This document shows positions 18,225-26,569 of a stretch of 64,000 bases of DNA, piece by piece; position 1 is the first letter of the stretch; every line of letters begins with the position of its first letter. A model generated the notes under the pieces. The model was not told the DNA's origin. It worked only from the letters and a program-made list of their open reading frames with translations, and searched no databases. The stretch comes from Paracoccus sp. MKU1. Its GTDB lineage: Bacteria > Pseudomonadota > Alphaproteobacteria > Rhodobacterales > Rhodobacteraceae. The DNA lies in assembly GCF_001447385.1 (NCBI RefSeq), contig NZ_LLWQ01000196.1:1-64000 (forward strand). Direction: 5' to 3'. The translations under genes were made by a program, and so were the position numbers.

Positions 18225-19460
18225 TCAGGCGGCCAGGAAGGCAAAGATCGGGCCGATGGACTTGAAGCCCATATACCAGGTCAGCGCGCAGACCACGGCG
18301 CTGGCGATCAGCAGCGGCCGGTTATAGACATGGCCGCCCATCAGGTCGGCCCGCGCGAAGCCGACATAGGTAAAGATCGTCAGGCCGATGGGCAGGATCA
18401 GCCCGTTGAAGCCGCCGACGAAGACCAGGATGGCGGCCGGCGCGGTGCCCAGCGACAGATAGACCGCCAGCGAGATGGCGATGAAGATCACCGTGGCGAT
18501 GTTGCGGTCGCGGTCGCCCATGGTGCGGAAGGCGACCAGGAAGCTGACCGAGGTGTAGGCCGCGCCGATGACCGAGGTGATGGCGGCAGCCCAGAAGATC
18601 AGGCCAAAGATGCGCATGCCCCATTCGCCCAGCACCACGGCAAAGGCCTGCGCGGCGGGGTTCGCGGCCTGGCCGGACAGGTCCAGCGTCACGCCCGAGG
18701 CGACGACGCCCAGGATGGCCAGGAACAGGATGAAGCGCATGACGCCCGTGACCGCGATCCCGGTCAGCGAGGCGCGGGTGACGGCGGCAAGGTTCTGCTC
18801 GCCCACCAGCCCCTTGTCGAGCAGCCGGTGCGCGCCGGAATAGGTGATGTAGCCGCCGACAGTGCCGCCGACGATGGTGGTGATAGTGGCGAAATCGACG
18901 ATCTCGGGCAGCACCATCTGCCGCATCGCATCGCCAACCGGCGGGTTCGAGACCACGGCGACGACCAGCGTCATGCCGATCATCAGCAGGCCCAGCCCGA
19001 TCAGCGACCGGTCGAGCAGCAGCCCGGCCCGGCGCGACAGGAAGATGCCGATGGCCAGGGCCGCCGACAGCGCGCCGCCGATCTTGGGCTCCAGCCCGAA
19101 CATGGCGTTGAGGCCCAGCCCCGCCCCGGCGATGTTGCCGATGTTGAAGGCCAGCCCGCCGACCAGCACCAGCACCGCCAGCAGATAGCCCGCGCCGGGA
19201 ATAGCCGCGTTCGCGGTGTCCGAGGCGTTGCGCCGGGTCAGCGCGGTGATGCGCCAGATATTCAGCTGCACCACGAAGTCGATCACGATCGAGGCGAGGA
19301 TGGCAAAGGCGAAGGCGGCGCCCAGCTTTGCCGTGAAAGTCGCGGTCTGGGTGATGAAGCCCGGCCCGATGGCCGAGGTCGCCATCAGGAAGATCGCCGC
19401 CATGAAACCGCCGCGCGCGGCAGCCGAGGCGGCAGAGGGGGAGGTGACGGATTCGGCCAT
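18225..19460 (-). CDS. NRAMP-like membrane transporter (YcsG type)
   Basis: A 411-residue integral membrane protein with about 11 hydrophobic helices. It begins [22 protein letters not shown], a variant of the NRAMP helix-1 motif in which the DPGN metal-binding signature is replaced by a GPGF sequence. Such divergent members (YcsG) travel with pxpA genes and probably do not carry divalent metals; import of 5-oxoproline or a related amide is a reasonable inference. The ATG at 19460 has GGAG eight bases upstream. First gene of the minus-strand pxp operon, divergent from a GntR regulator. Confidence 0.86.
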   Translation of the reverse strand: MAESVTSPSAASAAARGGFMAAIFLMATSAIGPGFITQTATFTAKLGAAFAFAILASIVIDFVVQLNIWRITALTRRNASDTANAAIPGAGYLLAVLVLVGGLAFNIGNIAGAGLGLNAMFGLEPKIGGALSAALAIGIFLSRRAGLLLDRSLIGLGLLMIGMTLVVAVVSNPPVGDAMRQMVLPEIVDFATITTIVGGTVGGYITYSGAHRLLDKGLVGEQNLAAVTRASLTGIAVTGVMRFILFLAILGVVASGVTLDLSGQAANPAAQAFAVVLGEWGMRIFGLIFWAAAITSVIGAAYTSVSFLVAFRTMGDRDRNIATVIFIAISLAVYLSLGTAPAAILVFVGGFNGLILPIGLTIFTYVGFARADLMGGHVYNRPLLIASAVVCALTWYMGFKSIGPIFAFLAA

Positions 19461-19561
19461 CAGTCTGCTCCTGCTGCAAGGGTGGAGTGCGTCTTGGGAA
19501 TGGCTCGACTGTGAATTCAACAAGACAATCCGTCAACGATAATTTGACATGCATGATTAAA

Positions 19562-19572
19562 TTGTTGAACAA
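19562..19572. promoter_or_regulatory. Candidate GntR operator in divergent pxp/gntR promoter region
   Basis: Perfect dyad TTGTT-G-AACAA in the AT-rich part (19500-19590) of the 302-base gap between the transporter (starts 19460, minus) and the GntR gene (starts 19763, plus). The dyad fits the size of FCD-GntR half-sites. A TTGACA at 19544-19549 could be a -35 box, but no well-spaced -10 is evident. The GC-rich remainder (19590-19762) holds nothing recognised. Confidence 0.4.
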
Positions 19573-19762
19573 AGTATGATAAAAGCAGGGATAATCTGTG
19601 CGGATCATGGGCAGTCCGGCGGCTTCCTGCCCGCTCATGGGGCGGCGATGGTCCCTGCAAGGCGCCGGAAAAGCCGGCGAATCGGCGCGGCACGCCTTGC
19701 CTGCCCCGGGCCTCTCGGCCAAGATCGCCCGACCCCTGACGTTCGAGCCATGATCCCCGCCC

Positions 19763-20452
19763 ATGACCAAGGAACCTGCCGCGATGGCGGACCCCCGCGA
19801 ACCCGCCCCCAGTCCCGCCGCCAGCCTTGCCGAAGGCGTCGCCGCCCGGCTGCGCGACCAGGTCACCGGCGGCGCGCTGGTGCCCGGCCAGCGCCTGTCC
19901 GAGGCGCGGCTGGCGGCCGAGCTGGACATCTCGCGCAATACGCTGCGCGAGGTGTTCCGCCTGCTCACGCGCGAGGGCATCCTGCGGCACGAGCCGAACC
20001 GGGGCGTCTTCGTCGCCGTGCCCTCGATGGCCTCGATCCTCGACATCTACCGGGTGCGCCGGCTGATCGAGGTGCCGGCCCTGGCCCAGGCCTGGCCCGG
20101 CCATGCCGCCGTGGCCCGGATGCGCGCCGCCGTCGAGCGGGCCGGGGCGCTGCAAGCCATCCCCGACTGGCGCGGCGTCGGCAGCGCCAACATGGAGTTC
20201 CACGCCGCCATCGTGGCGCTGACCGACAGCCCGCGGCTGATCCAGTTCTTCACCCAGATCATCGCCGAGCTGCGGCTGGCCTTCGGCCTGCTGGACAGCC
20301 CCGAGCTGCTGCACCGCCCCTATATCTCGCGCAATGCCGAGATTCTGGGCAGGCTGGAGGCCGGCGACCCGGCCGGCGCTGCCCGGATGCTGGAAGATTA
20401 CCTGACCCAATCCGAGCGCGCCGTGCTGGAGGCCTTTGCCCGGCTGGGCTGA
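19763..20452 (+). CDS. GntR-family (FCD) transcriptional regulator of the pxp operon
   Basis: A 229-residue regulator. The wHTH (about residues 22-85) contains LDISRNTLREVFRLLTREGIL. The helical FCD domain (about 95-220) carries EFHAAIVALTDSPRLIQFF. It is transcribed away from the pxp/acc operon, the normal arrangement for a local repressor; in Bacillus the equivalent operon is governed by the unrelated IclR-type KipR. An ATG at 19784 with AAGGAA upstream is an alternative start that would shorten the protein by seven residues. Ligand possibly 5-oxoproline, glutamate or a related amide; not shown by sequence. Confidence 0.88.
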   Translation: MTKEPAAMADPREPAPSPAASLAEGVAARLRDQVTGGALVPGQRLSEARLAAELDISRNTLREVFRLLTREGILRHEPNRGVFVAVPSMASILDIYRVRRLIEVPALAQAWPGHAAVARMRAAVERAGALQAIPDWRGVGSANMEFHAAIVALTDSPRLIQFFTQIIAELRLAFGLLDSPELLHRPYISRNAEILGRLEAGDPAGAARMLEDYLTQSERAVLEAFARLG

Positions 20453-20558
20453 CGATGCCGCAGCTCAGCCTTTCCGGGGACTTGCAACCTGCCCGTTCCT
20501 GCGACAATTAGGCGCATCGGAAGCCCGTTTTGCGGGCAGGCGCGAAGGACAAGCTCGG

Positions 20559-21743
20559 ATGACCAGACCGGCCGGGGCCGTGCTGCACCAGATCACGCAG
20601 GCCCTCGGCCCGGCGATCGCGCCCGGCTCTGCGCGCGAGGCGCTGCGGGCGGGGATCGGCGCGCTGGTGGGGCTGGGCGTCTCGGGCCTGTTCCTGCTGT
20701 CGCCGGCGACCGACCTGCGGCTGGGGCTTTACATGATCGCGCCCTTCGGCGCGACCTCGGTGCTGGTCTTCGCGGTGCCGAACAGCCCGCTGGCCCAGCC
20801 CTGGTCGGCGGTGGTCGGCAATTGCATCGCCGCCACCGTCGGGGTGCTGGCCTGCATGCTGACGCCGCATTCGGCGCTTTGCGTGGCGCTGGCGGTAGGG
20901 CTCAGCATCACCGCGATGATTCTCTTGCGCGCCGTGCATCCGCCGGCCGGCGCGGTCGCCATGACCGCCGCGCTGAACCCCGAGGCGATCCGCGAACTGG
21001 GCTTTCACTTCGTGCTGGCGCCGGTGCTGGCCGGCACGCTGGCGCTGGTCGGCTTTGCCATGATCTATGCCCGGCTGACGGGAAGGCGCTATCCTTTCCG
21101 CCAGTTCGACGAGCCGGGCCCGCACGGCACCGCCGACCATCCGGCGATGGAGCGGTTGGGCCTGTCCAGGGAGGAACTGACCGAGATCCTGCAACGCTAT
21201 CGCCAGTCGCTGAACCTGGGCGTCGAGGATCTGGCCCGGCTGATCGGCGCCGCCGAATTGCAAGCCGCCACCCATCGCACCGGGCCGCTGACCGCGGCGG
21301 ACGTGATGTCGCGCGACCTGGTCACCGTCGGCCCGCAGACCCGGCTGGTGCGCGTCGCCGACATCTTCCGCAAGCACGGCTTCACCTCGCTGCCGGTGGT
21401 CGAGAACGGCGACCATTTCCTGGGCGTGATCTTCCAGCTGCATCTGATCCGCCGTGCCCGCGACGACGCCTTTCGCCACGACCGCCGGTTTTCCGTCGCC
21501 ATGTCGGACCTGCTGACCCCCAGGCGCGGCATGCCGACCCGTGCGCGCGAGATCATGCAGACCGACCCGCCGCATGTCGCGCCCGACACGCCCATCGGGG
21601 CGCTGCTGCCGATGCTGGCCTCGGGCGAATGCGACGCGGTGCCGGTGCTGGACGGGCCGCGCATCGTCGGCATCGTCACCCAGACCGACCTGATCTCGGC
21701 CCTGGCCCGGCAAAGCCTGCGGCAGGACCTGCCGGCGCATTGA
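20559..21743 (+). CDS. HPP-family membrane protein with C-terminal CBS pair
   Basis: A 394-residue protein. Residues about 25-185 hold four or more membrane helices of the HPP family, including the signature VHPPAGAVAMTAAL (about 127-140). Residues about 245-385 form two CBS domains (TAADVMSRDLVTVGP and MQTDPPHVAPDTPIG), which usually bind adenine nucleotides. Plant and cyanobacterial HPP proteins have been linked to nitrite transport; bacterial HPP-CBS proteins are largely uncharacterised. GAAGGA nine bases upstream fixes the start at 20559. It is encoded alone on the plus strand between GntR and glycosyltransferase genes. Confidence 0.88.
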   Translation: MTRPAGAVLHQITQALGPAIAPGSAREALRAGIGALVGLGVSGLFLLSPATDLRLGLYMIAPFGATSVLVFAVPNSPLAQPWSAVVGNCIAATVGVLACMLTPHSALCVALAVGLSITAMILLRAVHPPAGAVAMTAALNPEAIRELGFHFVLAPVLAGTLALVGFAMIYARLTGRRYPFRQFDEPGPHGTADHPAMERLGLSREELTEILQRYRQSLNLGVEDLARLIGAAELQAATHRTGPLTAADVMSRDLVTVGPQTRLVRVADIFRKHGFTSLPVVENGDHFLGVIFQLHLIRRARDDAFRHDRRFSVAMSDLLTPRRGMPTRAREIMQTDPPHVAPDTPIGALLPMLASGECDAVPVLDGPRIVGIVTQTDLISALARQSLRQDLPAH

Positions 21744-21831
21744 ACATGCCGATAACGACAGGCCGCGCCGCATTGCGGAAAGCGGCCGGGCAGGGATAGG
21801 TTTCCTTGACCGGAACAACCCTGAGGGAATC

Positions 21832-22794
21832 ATGACCCGTCCCACGCTGGGCGCCGTGGCGATCGGCCGCAACGAGGGCGAGCGGCTGAAAGCCTGCCTG
21901 CGCTCGCTGGTGCCGCTTTGCGAACGGGTGGTCTATGTGGACAGCGGCTCGCGCGACGACAGCGTCGCCTTTGCCCGCAACCTCGGCGTCGCCGTGGTCG
22001 AGCTGGACAGCTCGGTTCCCTTCACCGCCGCCCGCGCCCGCAATGCGGGGGCAGAGGCGCTGCTGGCCGGGGGCGATCTGGATCTGGTGCAGTTCGTCGA
22101 CGGCGACTGCCGGGTCGAGCCCGGCTGGCTGGAGGCCGGCATCGCCGCCATGCAGGACGACCCGGGGCTGGGCCTCGTCACCGGCTGGCGCTCCGAGATC
22201 CACCCCACGGCCACGGTCTACAACCAGATGTGCGAGGTGGACTGGCACCGGCCCGCCGGCCCCATCGTGGCCTGCGGCGGCGACATGATGGTGCGCGTCG
22301 CGGCCTTTCGCCAGGTCGGCGGCTTCGACCCGGCGGTGATCGCCGCCGAGGATGACGAATTCTGCCTGCGCCTCGGCAAGGCGGGCTGGAAGCTGCTGCG
22401 CCTGCCGGTGCAGATGACCTGGCATGACGCGGACATGACCCGCTTTGGCCAATGGTGGCAGCGCACCATCCGCAACGGCCACGGCTTCGCGCAGGTGGGC
22501 CGCATGCACCCGCCGCATTTCAAGCGCGAGCAGATGCGGGTCTGGGTCTATGGGCTGGCGCTGCCGCTGCTTTTCCTGCTGGGGCTGTTTACCAGCCTCT
22601 GGCTTTCGCTGGCGGTGCTGGGGCTTTACGCATTGTCCTTCTGGAAGACCCTCAAGGGGCTGAAGGGCCAGCCGATGGCGGCGAAACAGGCCGCGCTGCT
22701 GACGCTGGCCAAGATCCCCAACCTCCTGGGAATGCTGACATATTTCCGTCGCCGCCAGCGGGGCGACGCCATGCATATTATCGAGTATAAATAG
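21832..22794 (+). CDS. Family 2 glycosyltransferase, membrane-anchored
   Basis: A 320-residue GT-A-fold transferase. The nucleotide-binding core spans residues about 5-225, with AIGRNEGERLKACL, a metal-binding VDGDC, the acceptor-site AEDDEFCLRL and a catalytic-region WWQRT motif. One or two hydrophobic helices near 240-275 (LPLLFLLGLFTSLWL) anchor it to the inner membrane. GAGGGA precedes the ATG. The reductase-epimerase fusion begins nine bases after its stop, so the two form an operon, probably adding or making an unusual sugar on a cell-surface or lipid carrier. Donor and acceptor cannot be told. Confidence 0.9.
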   Translation: MTRPTLGAVAIGRNEGERLKACLRSLVPLCERVVYVDSGSRDDSVAFARNLGVAVVELDSSVPFTAARARNAGAEALLAGGDLDLVQFVDGDCRVEPGWLEAGIAAMQDDPGLGLVTGWRSEIHPTATVYNQMCEVDWHRPAGPIVACGGDMMVRVAAFRQVGGFDPAVIAAEDDEFCLRLGKAGWKLLRLPVQMTWHDADMTRFGQWWQRTIRNGHGFAQVGRMHPPHFKREQMRVWVYGLALPLLFLLGLFTSLWLSLAVLGLYALSFWKTLKGLKGQPMAAKQAALLTLAKIPNLLGMLTYFRRRQRGDAMHIIEYK

Positions 22795-22803
22795 GAGCTT
22801 GCC

Positions 22804-24888
22804 ATGACCTCGGACCTGCGCGTCGCCATTCTGGGGGCCGGCTACATCGCCTCGTGGCATGCCGATGCGATCAAGGCCGCGCCGGGCGCGCGGCTGGTCG
22901 CGGTCTGCGATCCCGCCCGCGACGCGGCCGAGGCGCTGGCCGCCAGCCATGGCGTCGCCGCCTTTGCCGACCTGGACCAGATGATCGCGGCCGGGATCTG
23001 CGACGTGGTGCATATCCTGACGCCGCCGAACCTGCACCGTGACCTGGCGGTCGAATGCCTGAACGCCGGCCTGCATGTGCTGGTCGAAAAGCCCGTGGCG
23101 CTGTCTGTCGCCGAGATCGACGAGATGGAAGCGGCCGCCACGGCCGCCGGCCGCCAGCTTGGCGCCTGCCACAATTTCCTGGGCCTGCCCGGTTACGAGC
23201 GGCTGAAGCGGGCGGTGCGGGCGGGCGATCTGGGCCTGGTCTCCAGCGCGCAGATCAACTGGTCGCTGCCGCTGGTGCCGCTGCGCTCGGGGCCCTATGG
23301 GCTGTGGATGCTGCGCGAAACGCGGAACCTGCTCTTGGAGCTTGGCCCGCACCCCTTCTCCTTCGCCGTGGACCTGTTCGGCCCGCTGGAGGTCGAGCAT
23401 GTCAGCCTGGGCCAATGGATCACCCTGCCCGGCGGCGAGCAGCGGCCGCAAAGCTGGCGCATCCTGGCCCGCGCCGGCAAGGTGGACGTGACCATCGCCC
23501 TGTCGCTGGTCGAGACCTTCGACGACCGCTCGGTCAGCTTGCGCGGCTCATCCGGCATGGCGCGGCTGGACTATGCGGCGGATGCGCTGGTGCTGACGCG
23601 CGACAATACCGCCGATCTGGTGCTGAACCCGCTGGTCAAGGAACTGTCCCGCGCCGGGGCGCATCTGCGCGAAGGGGCGCGGAACGCCTTGCGCCAAGCC
23701 GCCTCGCTGAACCAGAAAAGCCCCTATGGGCTCAGCTTCCGCGCCACCATCGCGGCCTTCTACGACGGCATCCGCGCCGCGCGGCCCGACCCGCGCTTTG
23801 CGCCCGCCTCGGCCCGCGCGGTGATGCGGGGGGTCGAGGATGCGCTGGTCCGCCTGCCCGCCCTGCCCCCGGTCCCGGCCCGGCCTGTGGGCACGCCGCG
23901 GCCGCGCGTCATGGTGATCGGCGGCACCGGCTTCATCGGCCGCAACCTGACCCGGCGGCTGGTCCAGCGCGGCCACGACGTGCGGGTGCTGTCGCGCGGA
24001 CGCAACGGTCCCTTTCCCGACATCGCCGACCATGTCGAGACGCTAGCCGTGTCGATGCGCGACGAGGACGGGCTGGCCCAAGCCATGCAGGGCATGGATT
24101 GCGTCTTCAACCTGGCGAAATCCACCGACAAGAGCTGGCAGGCGGCGCTGGAAAACGACGTGGCCACGACCGAGCGCATCGGCCGCGCCGCGATCCGCGC
24201 CGGCGTCGGGCGGCTGGTCCATACCGGCACCATCGCCTCCTACGACATGTCGGACCCCGCCCGCACCATCACCGAGGCGACCGGTTTCGGCGCCATGGAC
24301 AGCCGCAACATCTATGCGCGGTCCAAGGCCGAGGGCGAGCGCCGGCTGATCGCCATGCAGGCGCAGGGCCTGCGGCTGGCGATCGCGCGGCCCGGCATCG
24401 TGCTGGGCGACGGCGGCCCCTTGCAGCATTGGGGCATCGGCCGCTGGCACGGCGCCGGGGCGGTCCGGCTGTGGGGCAACGGCCGCAACATCCTGCCCTT
24501 CGTGCTGGCCGACGACGTCTCGGACGGGCTGATCGCCATGATGGAGCGCGACGAGGCCATCGGCGAAAGCTTCAACCTGATCGGCGAGCCGATGTTCTCG
24601 GGCCGCGACTATTTCGACGCCATCCATCGCCGCACCGGGGCGCGGCTGAAGGTCAGCGGTTCGAACCTGACCGCGCTCTGGGCGGTCGATGCGGTCAAGC
24701 AGGGGCTGAAGCGCCATGCCCTGCGCCGCAAGGGCACAGCGCCGGCCTCGCTGGCGGACTGGAAGTCGCGCGGGCATCTGTCGCCTTTCGACAATGCCAA
24801 GCCCAAGCGCCTGCTGGGCTGGGCGCCCGAGGCCGACCGGGACGCCTTCTGGCGCCGCGCCATCGACGAGGCGCACCTGTTCTGGTGA
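22804..24888 (+). CDS. Fused Gfo/Idh/MocA oxidoreductase and NAD-dependent epimerase/dehydratase
   Basis: A 694-residue bifunctional protein. Residues about 1-355 are a Gfo/Idh/MocA dehydrogenase, with Rossmann ILGAGYIASWHADA and catalytic VEKPVALS. Residues about 368-694 are an extended short-chain (epimerase/dehydratase) domain with VIGGTGFIGRNL and active-site YARSK (Tyr-x3-Lys). The two NAD(P)-binding enzymes could act consecutively on one nucleotide sugar. GGAG lies before the ATG, nine bases after the glycosyltransferase stop. The gene reads continuously without frameshift, so the fusion is genuine in this sequence. Substrate unknown. Confidence 0.9.
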   Translation: MTSDLRVAILGAGYIASWHADAIKAAPGARLVAVCDPARDAAEALAASHGVAAFADLDQMIAAGICDVVHILTPPNLHRDLAVECLNAGLHVLVEKPVALSVAEIDEMEAAATAAGRQLGACHNFLGLPGYERLKRAVRAGDLGLVSSAQINWSLPLVPLRSGPYGLWMLRETRNLLLELGPHPFSFAVDLFGPLEVEHVSLGQWITLPGGEQRPQSWRILARAGKVDVTIALSLVETFDDRSVSLRGSSGMARLDYAADALVLTRDNTADLVLNPLVKELSRAGAHLREGARNALRQAASLNQKSPYGLSFRATIAAFYDGIRAARPDPRFAPASARAVMRGVEDALVRLPALPPVPARPVGTPRPRVMVIGGTGFIGRNLTRRLVQRGHDVRVLSRGRNGPFPDIADHVETLAVSMRDEDGLAQAMQGMDCVFNLAKSTDKSWQAALENDVATTERIGRAAIRAGVGRLVHTGTIASYDMSDPARTITEATGFGAMDSRNIYARSKAEGERRLIAMQAQGLRLAIARPGIVLGDGGPLQHWGIGRWHGAGAVRLWGNGRNILPFVLADDVSDGLIAMMERDEAIGESFNLIGEPMFSGRDYFDAIHRRTGARLKVSGSNLTALWAVDAVKQGLKRHALRRKGTAPASLADWKSRGHLSPFDNAKPKRLLGWAPEADRDAFWRRAIDEAHLFW

Positions 24889-25401
24889 TCAGATCAGGCC
24901 GTCCAGAAGCAGGAAACCCGGCAGCCAGCCGGTGAAGATCCCGGCCAGCAGCGTGACCCAGGCGGTCTGCCGCTGGATCGGGCGACCAAGCGCCAGCAGC
25001 AGGAAATACATGAGCCACAGCACGCCCCAGACGGCCCAGTTCGCCGCCAGCCACAGCTCGGTCGCGGACCTCGCCGCCGCCAGCGCGCGCAGGAACACCG
25101 GCACGGTCGTCACCGCCACGAACAGGCTGAACCAGCCCAGGCCGCGACCATCCGCACCGCTGAGCCGGTTATAGGCGACCCACAGATAGGTGGTGCAGAA
25201 CAGCAGGCTCAGCGCGCCGTTGCGGATGCTGGCCGCGCTGGCGCCATCGCCGAAGGCGTCATGCAGCACCGCCGCGCCCGAAACCAGCGCGGTGACGACG
25301 TTGATGACGACGATCTCGCGATCGGCGATCCGGCCCAGCAGCCAAAGGCCGTTGAGAAACAGCACGGCTCCGACATAGAACAGCACGAACCCGGTAAGCA
25401 T
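24889..25401 (-). CDS. AmiS/UreI-family amide or urea channel
   Basis: A 170-residue membrane protein with six predicted helices. It begins LTGFVLFYVGAVLFLNGLWLLG, the family signature, and continues with LLFCTTYLWVAYNRL and NWAVWGVLWLMYF, matching AmiS/UreI pores that pass urea or short-chain amides. GGAGG precedes the ATG at 25401. It is convergent with the epimerase fusion (stops abut) and has its own AT-rich upstream region. No urease or amidase gene accompanies it in the window. Upstream in-frame extension to 25470 lacks a ribosome site and is not used. Confidence 0.88.
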   Translation of the reverse strand: MLTGFVLFYVGAVLFLNGLWLLGRIADREIVVINVVTALVSGAAVLHDAFGDGASAASIRNGALSLLFCTTYLWVAYNRLSGADGRGLGWFSLFVAVTTVPVFLRALAAARSATELWLAANWAVWGVLWLMYFLLLALGRPIQRQTAWVTLLAGIFTGWLPGFLLLDGLI

Positions 25402-25520
25402 CAGACCTCCTGCGCAAGCCTGACCGCGGTTCGGGCAGTTGCCCGGAATGCGATCAGCCATGCCTGCCAAGAGGGCAGAATCGGCGCCGGATCAATGGGA
25501 ATATTTTCAATAATCCGTAA

Positions 25521-25539
25521 AATCAGAATTTTGATTCTG
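25521..25539. promoter_or_regulatory. AT-rich region with nested dyads upstream of the amide channel gene
   Basis: Two overlapping inverted repeats, AATCA-N6-TGATT (25521-25536) and CAGAA-N6-TTCTG (25524-25539), in an AT-rich stretch (25500-25540) that stands out from the surrounding sequence. It lies about 120 bases upstream of the channel start on the minus strand. Candidate promoter/operator; no consensus -10/-35 pair assigned. Confidence 0.35.
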
Positions 25540-25544
25540 CACGG

Positions 25545-26480
25545 TTACAGCCCGGTCAGCGGGTTTGTGCTGACAACCTCCCACACCACCTCCTGCATGC
25601 GCCGCGCCAACTCGGGCGTGGGCGCGTCGGCGGGACTGCCATCGGCGCGCATCAGTTCATGTGGCAGGCCGACCGGGCTTTGGCCGTAAAGCACCGCGTA
25701 ATGGGTCAGCGCCACCAGATAGACGCCCAGGTCGTTCGGGTGGATGGTGTCGAGCGTGCCGTCCGGGCTGCGGGCGAACAGGTCCTCGCGCGATGCCAGC
25801 TCGGCGATGCCGCCCTTGGCCTCGGCCTCGGCCACCAGCCGGGCCATGACCTGCCCCACGGGGATCAGCCAGACCGGCTTGCCGGCGGCACGCGCGGCGG
25901 GCCAGAGCAGGCCGGGCTTCCACATCGTCTCCAGATCGTCGGGCAGCCGCGCCAGCCAGTCCGGCTGGTCGTCCAGCGCGTGCCAGCTTTCGTAAAGGAA
26001 GATCTCGCCGCCGGGATTGCCTGCCGCCGCCTCGGCCGCCCATTTCCCGGCATAGAGGCGGCTTTCCTTGTATTGGATCGCATCCTTCAGCCGCACCATC
26101 TCGGTCATGACGAAGGCGTCGTAATCGCCGCTTTGCAGCGCCTGATGCGCGTCGCGGTAACGGGGCGTGGCGTTTTCCTGATCGAAGCCATTGACCGCTT
26201 CGCGGCCCTGGAAATGCTCGCGCAGCGCCGTGCCCCAGCCCAGTTGCAGCGCATAATCGTGCCCGGCCAGTTGCGCCAGCATGGCCGGCATGTCGCGCCC
26301 GACCAGGCTGTGACCCAGGTGATAGACCCGCAGCGGTCCCTGCGGCGGCACCCGGCCGGCCTGGTAAAGCGCCTGCACATCGGCGCCATCGTCCTGCACC
26401 GCCCAGGCCCTTTGCACATGGCGCCAATAGAACAGCGCCGCCAGCGCGACGACGATCAGCAGGGCAAGCAGGTAACGCAT
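25545..26480 (-). CDS. Membrane-anchored SGNH-hydrolase-like protein (GHSL variant)
   Basis: A 311-residue protein with one N-terminal membrane helix (RYLLALLIVVALAALFYW) and a periplasmic domain. The start of that domain, VYHLGHSLVGRDMP (about 51-64), resembles SGNH block I with Asp replaced by His (GHSL). Near the end DTIHPNDLGVYL (about 258-269) fits block V (Asp-x2-His catalytic pair). This suggests an esterase-like or acetyl-handling enzyme; activity is not shown. The ATG at 26480 follows GAGGA by five bases. Monocistronic, upstream of an intrinsic terminator that belongs to the next gene. I do not recognise a named family. Confidence 0.7.
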   Translation of the reverse strand: MRYLLALLIVVALAALFYWRHVQRAWAVQDDGADVQALYQAGRVPPQGPLRVYHLGHSLVGRDMPAMLAQLAGHDYALQLGWGTALREHFQGREAVNGFDQENATPRYRDAHQALQSGDYDAFVMTEMVRLKDAIQYKESRLYAGKWAAEAAAGNPGGEIFLYESWHALDDQPDWLARLPDDLETMWKPGLLWPAARAAGKPVWLIPVGQVMARLVAEAEAKGGIAELASREDLFARSPDGTLDTIHPNDLGVYLVALTHYAVLYGQSPVGLPHELMRADGSPADAPTPELARRMQEVVWEVVSTNPLTGL

Positions 26481-26517
26481 GACTGTCCTCGTTCCGAACC
26501 ACCGGGACAGACATAAC

Positions 26518-26548
26518 AAAAAGGCCGCCGCCTCGAAAGGCGGCGGCC
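26518..26548 (-). terminator. Rho-independent terminator with UUCG tetraloop
   Basis: On the minus strand, a perfect 11-base stem GGCCGCCGCCT / AGGCGGCGGCC (26548-26538 with 26533-26523), a TTCG tetraloop and then TTTTT (26522-26518). It ends the DUF475/TerC transcript 21 bases after its stop. Confidence 0.92.
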
Positions 26549-26569
26549 GTTCCTGTCGCTTCGGTGGAC

